Below the pieces are notes generated by a model, which saw only the letters and a program-made list of their open reading frames with translations, was not told where the DNA came from and did no database searches. From positions 1 to 6,018 of the forward strand of contig JAKORH010000259.1 of assembly GCA_029777935.1 (NCBI GenBank): DNA of 6,018 nt, given 5' to 3'. Positions 1-5,601 of the stretch are shown piece by piece (position 1 is the first letter of the stretch; each line of letters opens with the position of its first letter). A program made the translations under genes and the position numbers. This DNA is from Pseudomonadota bacterium. GTDB lineage: Bacteria > Pseudomonadota > Gammaproteobacteria > Burkholderiales > Burkholderiaceae.

Positions 1-168
1 GACGTGGTCGGGATCTTCCCCAACGAAGCGGCGATCACGCGCCTGGTCGGCGCGCTGCTGCTCGAGCAGAACGACGAATGGCAATTGCAACGCCGCTACA
101 TGCAGCTTGAAGGGCTGCAGCAACTCACCGACAATCAACCCGCGAGGCTGTCCGCCGTGATGAGCTGA
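1..168 (+). CDS. IS256-family (Mutator-type) transposase, C-terminal fragment (5' end outside window)
   Basis: The reading frame is open from the first base and ends at TGA 166-168, giving 55 residues. It begins DVVGIFPNEAAITRLVGALL and continues with a segment containing LLEQNDEWQLQRRYM. This is the characteristic C-terminus of IS256/Mutator transposases, where a short helix (IFPNEAAITRLVGALL) and a conserved NDEW precede a variable tail. The DDE catalytic residues lie upstream, outside the window, so I cannot say whether the protein is intact. The enzyme would cut and join the ends of its own element. The inverted-repeat-like sequence about 30 bp downstream fits this being the right end of the element. 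The family call is recognition from sequence memory, not a search. Confidence 0.9.
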   Translation, partial: DVVGIFPNEAAITRLVGALLLEQNDEWQLQRRYMQLEGLQQLTDNQPARLSAVMS

Positions 169-200
169 GCAACAGACTCTCAACCTTCGAGGTCTGGGGA

Positions 201-227
201 CTTACACCACTCGGCGGGGCACGACCC
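201..227 (+). repeat. Probable right terminal inverted repeat of the IS256-family element
   Basis: The segment sits 33 bp after the transposase stop and has the usual make-up of IS256-family termini: TTACACCA on the inner side and a GGCACGACCC tip. The reverse complement would start GGGTCGTGCCCCG at the outer edge of the element. The partner repeat is not in the window, so this is inferred from position and resemblance. Confidence 0.55.
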
Positions 228-362
228 GGCGCCGGGAGCGAATTCGCGAGTGTGCGCTTCTTATCCAGCGACGCGCCTCAGGAACGGCTCGCGGCTGGGC
301 GATCGCTTGTCCTTTACGAAGGCGACAGGAAGGTCGCGTTCGTCACGGTACTTTCGAGCTAG
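228..362 (+). pseudogene. 3' remnant of an unidentified gene truncated by the IS256-family element
   Basis: Immediately beyond the inferred IS tip, a frame reads PGAGSEFASVRFLSSDAPQE (from 225) and continues with RLAAGRSLVLYEGDRKVAFV to a TAG at 360-362. The alternation of hydrophobic and charged residues (VRFLSS, SLVLYEGDRKVAFVTVL) looks like two beta strands closing a small beta-barrel. It recalls the EF-Tu-like barrel domains often annotated near polymorphic-toxin and immunity loci, but that resemblance is weak and unverified. No start codon lies between the IS tip and the conserved-looking part, which fits a gene whose 5' portion is beyond the element or lost. The next gene begins 42 bp downstream in the same phase. 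I cannot assign a function. Confidence 0.45.
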
Positions 363-404
363 AGACCCCGTGGACTTCAACAAGCCGATGCCGATCGGGC
401 CGCG

Positions 405-716
405 ATGATGAACGCACCCCTTCGTCGTCTTGTCCTCTATCTCTTCTTCGGTGGAGTGCTGTACCACTTGACGTGGATGTGGGCCACCCGTGCCCTTCGT
501 CTTCAGGGTCTCCCGTCTGCGGTGCACGTTGCCTTCCTGTACGCGGTTCCTGTCGTGCTCGCAATCGTCGTGGCCCGAGTCTCAGGCGCACTTGCGGTCG
601 AGCAGTCGTCCGGCCCGAGATGGCTTCTCGTTGTAGTGCTTGGTCTTGTTGTCCCCCTGCTCGCGCTGCAACTTGTCGGAGCGGTGTCCTGCCTGCTTAC
701 TCGCGATTGCCTCTGA
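405..716 (+). CDS. Small hypothetical membrane protein, three predicted transmembrane helices
   Basis: This 103-residue protein starts at ATG 405; a second ATG at 408 is equally usable. It ends at TGA 714-716. Three hydrophobic segments are visible at about residues 8-27, 38-58 and 73-97. A basic patch near the N-terminus (LRRL) and another before helix 2 (ATRALRL) separate them. A short hydrophilic stretch (EQSSGPR, about residues 66-72) lies between helices 2 and 3. The C-terminus carries two cysteines (SCLLTRDCL). The hydrophobic profile and the lower GC compared with the kyn genes support a real gene, probably acquired. No clear Shine-Dalgarno sequence precedes it. It follows the truncated gene by 42 bp and may have been cotranscribed with it. 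I do not recognise the family; a toxin-immunity or other accessory membrane role is possible but not shown. Confidence 0.6.
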   Translation: MMNAPLRRLVLYLFFGGVLYHLTWMWATRALRLQGLPSAVHVAFLYAVPVVLAIVVARVSGALAVEQSSGPRWLLVVVLGLVVPLLALQLVGAVSCLLTRDCL

Positions 717-725
717 CCAGCACTA

Positions 726-848
726 CAGAGCATCGCTGGCTGGGACGACGTGTTCGGCGATCGCGCGATCGCCACCGCGATCCTCGATCGGCTGCTGCAT
801 CACGCGGTGACGCTGAACATCCGCGGCAACTCCTACCGCCTGAAGGAA
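726..848 (+). pseudogene. IS21-family helper ATPase IstB, C-terminal remnant
   Basis: In the frame ending near 848 the DNA encodes QSIAGWDDVFGDRAIATAIL followed by DRLLHHAVTLNIRGNSYRLK. This matches the typical end of IstB-type ATPases, where W--VFGD---ATAILDRLLHH and a G-SYRLKEK tail are hallmarks. The Walker A and B motifs and everything upstream are gone, and no start codon serves the fragment. At about 848 the homology stops before the usual KR-AG-L ending, and an XRE-regulator fragment on the opposite strand begins at once. No IS21 terminal repeat is seen. The piece is a relic left by deletion or recombination, with no expected function. Confidence 0.8.
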
Positions 849-1037
849 GCGCTGCTTGACCTTGCGCGGCTGCGCCATTCCGAGGAGCACATCGGCGCCC
901 AAGCTCAGCACCTCGACCGTCTGCGGCAGCAGGTGCGCCGGCGGCTGCGCCCCCGACGCCTCGTAGTAGGCCGCCATACGCTGGCTGATGCGCACCCTGG
1001 CGGCGAACTCCACCTGCGTGTAGTAAGCGGCCTTGCG
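849..1037 (-). pseudogene. XRE-family helix-turn-helix regulator, internal remnant
   Basis: Reading the minus strand from about 1037, the frame gives RKAAYYTQVEFAARVRISQR, then MAAYYEASGAQPPAHLLPQT, then VEVLSLGADVLLGMAQPRKV. TQVEFA-RV-ISQRM-AYYE is a standard XRE/Cro-CI helix-turn-helix, and PPAHLLPQ--EVL---ADVLLGM is the usual fourth and fifth helix of this regulator type. The frame is open further (GTG at 1095-1097, immediately after the thioesterase stop), but the residues before RKAAYY do not look like an XRE N-terminus. The downstream end runs into antisense istB at about 849. Both ends therefore look lost and the full-length regulator is absent. A short DNA-binding peptide from GTG 1097 cannot be excluded. 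Confidence 0.65.
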
Positions 1038-1097
1038 CGAGCATGAGATGCTAGAAGTGTTCGGCCGCAAGGGAAGGGCGCGGCGATCCGATCGCAC

Positions 1098-1508
1098 TCA
1101 GCCGCGCATGAACTCGAGCACCTTGTCGCGCACGTCGGGCGGGATCGGCGTCGGGCGATGGGTCGACTGGCTGACGCACACGGCGATGCGGTGCATCTTC
1201 ACGCGGTCCTCGCCGTCCTTGCTGACGCCCATCGTGAAGCGCAGCGACGAGCGGCCGACGTGCGTGACGGTGAGCCAGAAGTCGACCTGCTCGCCCATGC
1301 GGCACGGCGCGTTGAAGGTCGTTTCCAGCTTCACCGTCGGCAGGCTCAGGTTGCGCTCCATCAGGAAGCCGTGGAACGGGATCTCGATCGCTTCGTAGAA
1401 CCAGTCCTCGACCAGCGCGTTGAAGATGTGGAAGTAGTTCGGATAGAACACCTGCCCGGTCGCATCGCAATGCGACAGGCGGATCATGTACGGTTTTATG
1501 AAAGTCAT
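1098..1508 (-). CDS. Hotdog-fold acyl-CoA thioesterase (4-hydroxybenzoyl-CoA thioesterase family)
   Basis: The protein has 136 residues, the usual size for a single-hotdog thioesterase. Near the N-terminus, HCDATGQVFYPNYF (residues 13-26) matches the family motif HCDPAG-VFYP-Y. D15 is the expected catalytic acid, equivalent to Asp17 of Pseudomonas 4-hydroxybenzoyl-CoA thioesterase. The remaining strands include LPTVKLETTFNAPCRMGEQV and GRSSLRF. The enzyme hydrolyses an acyl-CoA thioester to acid and CoA in the cytoplasm. The ATG at 1506-1508 is preferred because GAGG stands seven bases upstream and the start lies 20 bp after the kynA stop; an in-frame extension upstream would run through kynA. 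It is the last gene of the kyn operon. Relatives often sit with 2-aminobenzoyl-CoA or benzoyl-CoA pathway genes, so an aromatic CoA ester such as anthraniloyl-CoA is a reasonable but unproven substrate. Confidence 0.88.
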   Translation of the reverse strand: MTFIKPYMIRLSHCDATGQVFYPNYFHIFNALVEDWFYEAIEIPFHGFLMERNLSLPTVKLETTFNAPCRMGEQVDFWLTVTHVGRSSLRFTMGVSKDGEDRVKMHRIAVCVSQSTHRPTPIPPDVRDKVLEFMRG

Positions 1509-1522
1509 CGCCGTACCTCGGT
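1509..1522 (-). promoter_or_regulatory. Ribosome binding site of the thioesterase gene
   Basis: On the minus strand the bases before the ATG read CCGAGGTACGGCG. GAGG lies seven bases from the start codon. This Shine-Dalgarno sequence falls in the 20-bp gap after the kynA stop and fixes the start at 1508 rather than at a codon inside kynA. Confidence 0.6.
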
Positions 1523-1528
1523 CGTCCT

Positions 1529-2380
1529 CTACAAATCCGTCCGCACCTTCCACAGCTCGGGAAACAGCACCACGTCGAGCATGCTGCGCAGGTACGCCAC
1601 GCCGCTGGTGCCGCCGGTGCCGCGCTTGAAGCCGATGATGCGCTCGACCGTCGTCACGTGACGGAACCGCCACTGGCGGAACGCGTCTTCGAGATCGACC
1701 AGCTCCTCGGCCAGCTCGTACAGCGCCCAGTGCTGCGCGGGCGCGCGGTACGCCGCCAGCCACGCCTGCTCCACCGAGGGCGCGAACTGCCACGGTTGCG
1801 TCAGGTCGCGCTCCAGCACGGCGGAGTCGATCGCGAAGCCGCGCCGCGCCAGCAGGCGTATCGCCTCGTCGTACAGGCTGGGCGCGGCCAGCGCACGCTC
1901 GACTTCAGCATGGATATCGGCACGATGGGCGTGCGGCTTGAGCATCTCGCGGTTCTTGTTGCCGAGGATGAACTCGATCTGCCGGTACTGCCACGACTGA
2001 AAGCCCGAACTGGCGCCCAGATACGGGCGAATTGCGCTGTATTCCGACGGCGTCAGCGTCGCCAGCACGTCCCACGCGTGCACGAGCTGCTCCATGATCC
2101 GCGATACCCGCGCCAGCATCTTGAACGCCGGCGGCAAGTCGTCGCGCCGCACCGCCTCGCGCGCCGCGGCGAGCTCGATCAGCGCCAGCTTCATCCACAG
2201 CTCGCTGGTCTGGTGCTGGATGATGAACAGCCACTCGTTGTGATCACCCGAACGCGGCTGCTGCGAATTCAGGATCGCGTCGAGCTGCAGGTAATCGCCG
2301 TACCTCATCGTGCCCGCGTAATCCATCCGCGCGCTGTCGACGGCGGGGGCGGGTGGAGCGGCGGGCTCGTGTTCAGACAT
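1529..2380 (-). CDS. kynA: Tryptophan 2,3-dioxygenase
   Basis: This heme enzyme opens the indole ring of L-tryptophan with O2 to give N-formylkynurenine, the first step of the kynurenine pathway. The 283-residue length is typical for bacterial enzymes. Residues known from the Xanthomonas campestris structure are all found at +1 offset: F52, the distal H56 ([11 protein letters not shown]), Y114 and R118 (PSEYSAIR), the heme-ligating H241 ([13 protein letters not shown]) and T255 in GTGGTSG. The protein should therefore be active. The start at ATG 2378-2380 gives a low-complexity Ala/Pro N-terminus; M19 or M25 ([10 protein letters not shown]) are possible later starts, since no good Shine-Dalgarno sequence precedes any of them. 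The gene is third in the operon, separated from kynU by 105 bp that contain a strong hairpin, and followed after 20 bp by the thioesterase. Confidence 0.97.
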   Translation of the reverse strand: MSEHEPAAPPAPAVDSARMDYAGTMRYGDYLQLDAILNSQQPRSGDHNEWLFIIQHQTSELWMKLALIELAAAREAVRRDDLPPAFKMLARVSRIMEQLVHAWDVLATLTPSEYSAIRPYLGASSGFQSWQYRQIEFILGNKNREMLKPHAHRADIHAEVERALAAPSLYDEAIRLLARRGFAIDSAVLERDLTQPWQFAPSVEQAWLAAYRAPAQHWALYELAEELVDLEDAFRQWRFRHVTTVERIIGFKRGTGGTSGVAYLRSMLDVVLFPELWKVRTDL

Positions 2381-2401
2381 GGACAGAACACGCGCAAGCT
2401 G

Positions 2402-2472
2402 TCGTCGCCCCGGCGCAGGCCGGGGCCCAATTTGGTTTGAAAATTAGGCCCCGGCCTGCGCCGGGGCGACGA
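2402..2472. repeat. REP-type (BIME-like) palindrome between kynU and kynA
   Basis: Two perfect 26-bp inverted arms lie at 2402-2427 and 2447-2472. After one C/A mismatch the stem continues for five more A/T pairs, leaving a 7-base loop at 2434-2440. Each arm also folds on itself: CCCCGGC-GCAG-GCCGGGG is a 7-bp stem with a 4-base loop. Two hairpin units in opposite orientation with an AT-rich spacer is the classic arrangement of REP doublets in GC-rich proteobacteria. On the mRNA the hairpin starts 13 bases after the kynU stop and ends 21 bases before the kynA start. There is no U-tract, so it is not a standard intrinsic terminator, but it could stabilise the upstream kynBU message or lower kynA expression. 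Confidence 0.9.
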
Positions 2473-2485
2473 GGCGTGGAGTCCG

Positions 2486-3763
2486 TCACGTCACCGCCTT
2501 CAACGACCTGAACTCTTCGCGGTCCCACACACCTGTGGCGAGCACGTCGCGCAGCGCCTCGGACGCGTCCCACAGGTCGACGTAGCGCACGTACAGCGGT
2601 GCGAAGCCGAAGCGCAGGATGTCGGGGGCGCGGAAGTCGCCGATCACGTCGCGGAAAATCAGTGCCTGCATCACCGGCCACGCCTGCGTGTGCGCGAAGC
2701 ACACCTGGCTGCCGCGCTGCACGGCCGCGCGCGGCGACGCCAGCGCGAGCCCGAGACCGGCGCAGCGCTGCTCGACCAGATGCACGAAGAGTTCGGTCAG
2801 CGCGACCGATTTCGCGCGCAGCGCCTCCACGCCCGCGGCCAGCACGGTCTCCACGCCGATCTCGAGCGCCGCCAGCGCGAGGATCGACGGCGTGCCGACC
2901 GTGAAGCGATCGATGCCCGTCGCCGGCGCGTACGACGGCTCGAACGCGAACGGCGCGCGGTGGCCGAGCCAGCCTGACAGCGGTTGCGCGAACGGATCGT
3001 CGGCCATCGCGTCGAGATGGCGCTCGGCGACGAACGCGAACGCCGGCGCGCCCGGCCCGCCGTTCAGGTACTTGTAGCCGCAGCCGACCGCAAAATCGGC
3101 GCCGCATCCGTTCAGGTCGACCGGCACCGCGCCGGCCGAGTGCGCCAGATCCCAGACCATCAGCGCGCCGGCGTCGCGCGCGCGGCGCGTGACGGCGGCC
3201 ATGTCGTGCATCGCGCCGGTCTGGAAGTTCACGTGCGTGACCAGCACGGCCGCGACCGTGTTGTCGATCGCCTCGGCGATCTCCGCGAAATCGGCGAGCT
3301 TCAGTTCGTAGCGGTCGCCGAGCAGCGCCAGCAGCCCCTGCGCGATGTACAGATCGGTCGGGAAATTGCCGCGCTCGGACAGCACCACGCGCCGCTCGCG
3401 CGCGCGCACCTGCGGCCGCGCTGCCTGCAGCCGCAGCGCAGCGGCCAGCGTCTTGAACACGTTGACCGAGGTCGAATCGGCGCAGATCACCTCGTGCGGC
3501 TGCGCGCCGATCAGGCGCGCGATCTTGGCGCCCACGCGCCGCGGCGCCTCGATCCAGCGCGCGGCGTTCCACGAGCGGATCAGCCCGTCGCCCCATTCGC
3601 GCTCGATCACCTCGCGCACGCGTGCGGAGGTCGCGCGCGGAACCGCGCCGAGCGAGTTGCCGTCGAGGTAGATCACGCCGTCGGGCAGGGCGAACGCCTT
3701 GCGGTGCGCGGCCAGCGGATCGGCGCGGTCGAGTGCCAGGCAGTCGTCGCGGGTCACTGTCAC
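2486..3763 (-). CDS. kynU: Kynureninase
   Basis: This PLP-dependent hydrolase cleaves L-kynurenine to anthranilate and L-alanine. The 425-residue length fits bacterial kynureninases (about 416). Visible signatures are [12 protein letters not shown] (31-42), [10 protein letters not shown] (57-66), the PLP-phosphate region [10 protein letters not shown] (95-104), [11 protein letters not shown] (134-144), the PLP-ring aspartate in WDLAHSAGA (D205, H208), and [12 protein letters not shown] with K231 as the Schiff-base lysine, preceded by Y230. The start is GTG 3761-3763: GTGA overlaps the kynB stop, a layout that couples translation of the two genes. A second GTG two codons later (3755-3757) is the alternative. 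The open frame continues far upstream inside kynB, but that part is antisense-frame composition only. The gene is second in the operon and upstream of the REP hairpin and kynA. Confidence 0.96.
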   Translation of the reverse strand: MTVTRDDCLALDRADPLAAHRKAFALPDGVIYLDGNSLGAVPRATSARVREVIEREWGDGLIRSWNAARWIEAPRRVGAKIARLIGAQPHEVICADSTSVNVFKTLAAALRLQAARPQVRARERRVVLSERGNFPTDLYIAQGLLALLGDRYELKLADFAEIAEAIDNTVAAVLVTHVNFQTGAMHDMAAVTRRARDAGALMVWDLAHSAGAVPVDLNGCGADFAVGCGYKYLNGGPGAPAFAFVAERHLDAMADDPFAQPLSGWLGHRAPFAFEPSYAPATGIDRFTVGTPSILALAALEIGVETVLAAGVEALRAKSVALTELFVHLVEQRCAGLGLALASPRAAVQRGSQVCFAHTQAWPVMQALIFRDVIGDFRAPDILRFGFAPLYVRYVDLWDASEALRDVLATGVWDREEFRSLKAVT

Positions 3764-4383
3764 AGCTCGCGCAGCACGGCGCGCACCGGGCTGGCATCGA
3801 GTCCGAGCCATTTGAGCGGCAGCGCAATCAGCTCGTAGTCGCCCTCGGCAACCGCGTCGAGCACGATGCCCTCGAGAATTGCCAGCGCATGCCGGCGCGC
3901 GACCTGATGGCTGTCGAGCGTCTTGCTGCTCTCCGGGTCGAGCGACGGCGTATCGATGCCGACGAGCTTCACGCCGTGCTCGTGCAGCAGTTCGAGCGTC
4001 GCCGGCGCGAGCGCGGCGAACTCCGGATCCCAGGCGGCGACCGGCGCGCGCTCGTACGTGCGCACCAGCACGCGCGGCGGCGTGCCGATCAGACCCCGCG
4101 CGACGTGGTTCGGCTCGACGCGCCGTGCGCCGAGCGCATGGAGCACGCGGCACGGCCCGAGGTAGGCGTCGAGCGCGACTTCGCCGATCGAGGCGCCGGC
4201 GTCGTCGTAATGCAGCGGCGCGTCGGTGTGCGCACCCGTGTGCGGCGACATCGAGACCTCCGACACGTTGACCGGACAGCCGGGGCCGAGCTTCCAGGTC
4301 CAGCGAAACGTGAACGGCGAGTCGCCCGGGAACACCGGGAATCCGGGGCGTACTCCGGGCGAGATGTCGTACACGCGGCGCAT
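3760..4383 (-). CDS. kynB: Kynurenine formamidase (arylformamidase)
   Basis: KynB hydrolyses N-formylkynurenine to kynurenine and formate. The 207-residue protein belongs to the cyclase/metal-dependent hydrolase family. Its metal-binding signature [14 protein letters not shown] spans residues 46-59, with H48, H52 and D54 as expected zinc ligands. The second conserved block, GIDTPSLDP (142-150) through [15 protein letters not shown] (158-172), supplies H159 and E171. The N-terminal [17 protein letters not shown] is typical of the bacterial KynB group. The start at ATG 4381-4383 matches the known N-terminus. GGAG lies about 12 bases upstream, a poor spacing, so translation initiation may be weak or the transcript may have a short leader. 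The gene is first in the operon, and its stop overlaps the kynU GTG by four bases. Confidence 0.96.
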   Translation of the reverse strand: MRRVYDISPGVRPGFPVFPGDSPFTFRWTWKLGPGCPVNVSEVSMSPHTGAHTDAPLHYDDAGASIGEVALDAYLGPCRVLHALGARRVEPNHVARGLIGTPPRVLVRTYERAPVAAWDPEFAALAPATLELLHEHGVKLVGIDTPSLDPESSKTLDSHQVARRHALAILEGIVLDAVAEGDYELIALPLKWLGLDASPVRAVLREL

Positions 4384-4470
4384 CGCGCGAATCTACTCCG
4401 CGTGCGGCGCGGCGGAGGTCGGGCTTACCCCGAACGCGCGGCCACGGCAGGCTTCGGTAATCTTCAATGT
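4384..4470. promoter_or_regulatory. Divergent promoter region between kynB and the FAD oxidoreductase
   Basis: This 87-bp gap must hold the promoters of both the kyn operon and the divergent flavoenzyme/transporter pair. I see no convincing consensus -35/-10 pair for either. On the minus strand, TAGATT (4392-4397) resembles a -10 box but would put transcription start almost on the kynB ATG. An imperfect candidate operator, TCGGG-CTTAC-CCCGA, lies at 4419-4433 near the centre, where one regulator could act on both directions. Neither is more than a suggestion. Confidence 0.5.
4419..4433. promoter_or_regulatory. Candidate operator: 5-bp inverted repeat in the divergent intergenic region
   Basis: TCGGG and CCCGA are perfect inverted half-sites separated by CTTAC, near the middle of the 87-bp divergent spacer. 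Short GC-rich palindromes arise by chance in such DNA, so support rests mainly on its position. No regulator gene (for example an AsnC/Lrp-type KynR) lies in the window to link it to. Confidence 0.2.
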
Positions 4471-5601
4471 ATGGACGCCGACATCATCGTGATCGGAGCC
4501 GGCATCGCCGGCGCCTCGCTTGCCTACGAACTCGCGGCCGAACGGCGCGTGATCCTGCTCGAGCGCGAATCGCAGCCGGGTTATCACACCACGGGGCGCT
4601 CGGCCGCGATGTACGCGCCGGCGTACGGCAATCCGCTGGTGCGCGCGCTGACCCGCGCCAGCCGGGCGTTCTACGACGCGCCGCCGGCGGGCTTCACCGA
4701 CGTACCGCTGCTGATCGCGCGCGGAATGCTGTTCATCGGCAGCGCCGAGCGCGCCGAAGAAGCGCGCCAGACGCTCGCCGACCCCGTGCTCGCGCAGACT
4801 CTGAGGCCGATGACGAGCGACGCGGTGCGCACGTGGATTCCGATCCTGCGGCCCGAGGCGTGCGTGCATGCGCTGCTCGACGAGACGTCGAAGGACATCG
4901 ACGCCAGCGCGCTGCACACGGGGTATCTGCGCGCGTTCAAGGCGCGCGGCGGGCAGACGCTGACGAGTGCCGAAGTGCGCGCGCTCGATCGCGATGCGGA
5001 AGGATGGCGCGTCTACCTCGGCACGCGGGTGCTGCGCGCGCCGATCGTCGCCAACGCGGCGGGGGCGTGGGTCGACGAGATCGCGCGTGCGGCGGGGCTC
5101 GCAGCGCTCGGCGTGCGGCCGCTGCGGCGTACGGCGCTGATCGTCGACGCGCCCGACGGCGTGAACGTGGCGCGCTGGCCGGCGGTGATCGAAATCGCCG
5201 AGACGTTCTATTTCAAGCCCGACGCCGGGCGGCTCCTCGTGTGCCCGGCCGACGAGACGCCGTCGCCGCCGTGCGACGCGCAGCCGGAGGAGATCGACGT
5301 GGCGCTGGCGGTCGATCGCTTCGAGCACGCGACCACGGTGTCGGTCAGGCGCGTGATCCGCAAGTGGGCCGGGCTGCGAACGTTCGCACCCGACCGCTCG
5401 CCGGTGGCGGGCTTCGATCCGCGCGCGCGCGGCTTCTTCTGGATGGCCGGGCAGGGCGGCTACGGCCTGCAGATGGGGCCCGCGCTCGCGCGCGCCGCCG
5501 CCGCGCTGCTGCTCGAGCGGCATTTGCCCGCAGACATCGCCGACGAAGGCGTGCAAGCCGTGGCGCTGTCGCCGCGCCGGCTGCTCGGGGCGGTTGATTG
5601 A
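4471..5601 (+). CDS. FAD-dependent D-amino-acid dehydrogenase, DauA-like (DAO family)
   Basis: The 376-residue protein opens with a dinucleotide-binding fold, [17 protein letters not shown] (GxGxxG at G9, G11, G14), with the ribose-binding acid at E31 in LLERE. Its length and many blocks match Pseudomonas aeruginosa D-arginine dehydrogenase (DauA/PaDADH, 375 aa): [66 protein letters not shown] and [11 protein letters not shown]. Such enzymes oxidise D-amino acids to imino acids, which hydrolyse to 2-oxo acids, without using O2. By recalled alignment, Y52, Y247, R219/R220 and R303, which bind the substrate carboxylate and main chain, are kept. PaDADH E87, H48 and T50 become M86, M47 and A49, so the substrate side chain is probably not cationic. 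The start is ATG 4471; the ATG at 4467 is out of frame. No clear ribosome binding site is seen. The gene is divergent from kynB and overlaps the transporter gene by four bases. Confidence 0.85.
   Translation: MDADIIVIGAGIAGASLAYELAAERRVILLERESQPGYHTTGRSAAMYAPAYGNPLVRALTRASRAFYDAPPAGFTDVPLLIARGMLFIGSAERAEEARQTLADPVLAQTLRPMTSDAVRTWIPILRPEACVHALLDETSKDIDASALHTGYLRAFKARGGQTLTSAEVRALDRDAEGWRVYLGTRVLRAPIVANAAGAWVDEIARAAGLAALGVRPLRRTALIVDAPDGVNVARWPAVIEIAETFYFKPDAGRLLVCPADETPSPPCDAQPEEIDVALAVDRFEHATTVSVRRVIRKWAGLRTFAPDRSPVAGFDPRARGFFWMAGQGGYGLQMGPALARAAAALLLERHLPADIADEGVQAVALSPRRLLGAVD

Larger units (their letters stand above)
1..227 (+). mobile_element. Right end of an IS256-family insertion sequence
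   Basis: The transposase frame closes at 168 and is followed by about 60 bp of non-coding DNA. At 201-227 lies CTTACACCACTCGGCGGGGC followed by ACGACCC. IS256-family right ends commonly read inward to outward as TTACACCA...GGCAC-ACCC, so I place the outer tip near 227. The left end is outside the window, so neither the matching inverted repeat nor the target duplication can be checked. If the tip is at 227, the duplication would start at 228 (GGCGCCGG). The boundary is an estimate within a few bases. Confidence 0.7.

Noticed and set aside
750..1046. 98-codon plus-strand ORF starting at GTG 750
   Set aside because: Only its first 33 codons are IstB-like; the rest is antisense of the XRE fragment, so it is a chance fusion across a junction and not a gene.
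1509..1793. Upstream extension of the thioesterase to 1793
   Set aside because: It lies in a different frame of kynA with Arg/Ala-rich content; the family N-terminus and a good ribosome binding site are at 1508.
1658..2440. 260-codon plus-strand frame across kynA
   Set aside because: It is the antisense of kynA, rich in Arg, Gln and Leu with no recognisable domain; a typical GC-rich shadow.
2402..2472. Rho-independent terminator after kynU
   Set aside because: The stem is strong but no T-tract follows on either strand, and the structure fits a REP doublet better.
2373..3827. 484-codon minus-strand frame overlapping kynU
   Set aside because: It is a shadow frame of kynU that continues through the REP repeat; it is Arg/Ala-rich without motifs, while the kynU frame carries all kynureninase signatures.
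3622..4470. Long in-frame upstream extension of the FAD oxidoreductase (open from 3622 on the plus strand)
   Set aside because: It is the antisense of kynB and part of kynU, is Arg-rich and of low complexity, and has no domain; the GxGxxG fold begins right after ATG 4471.
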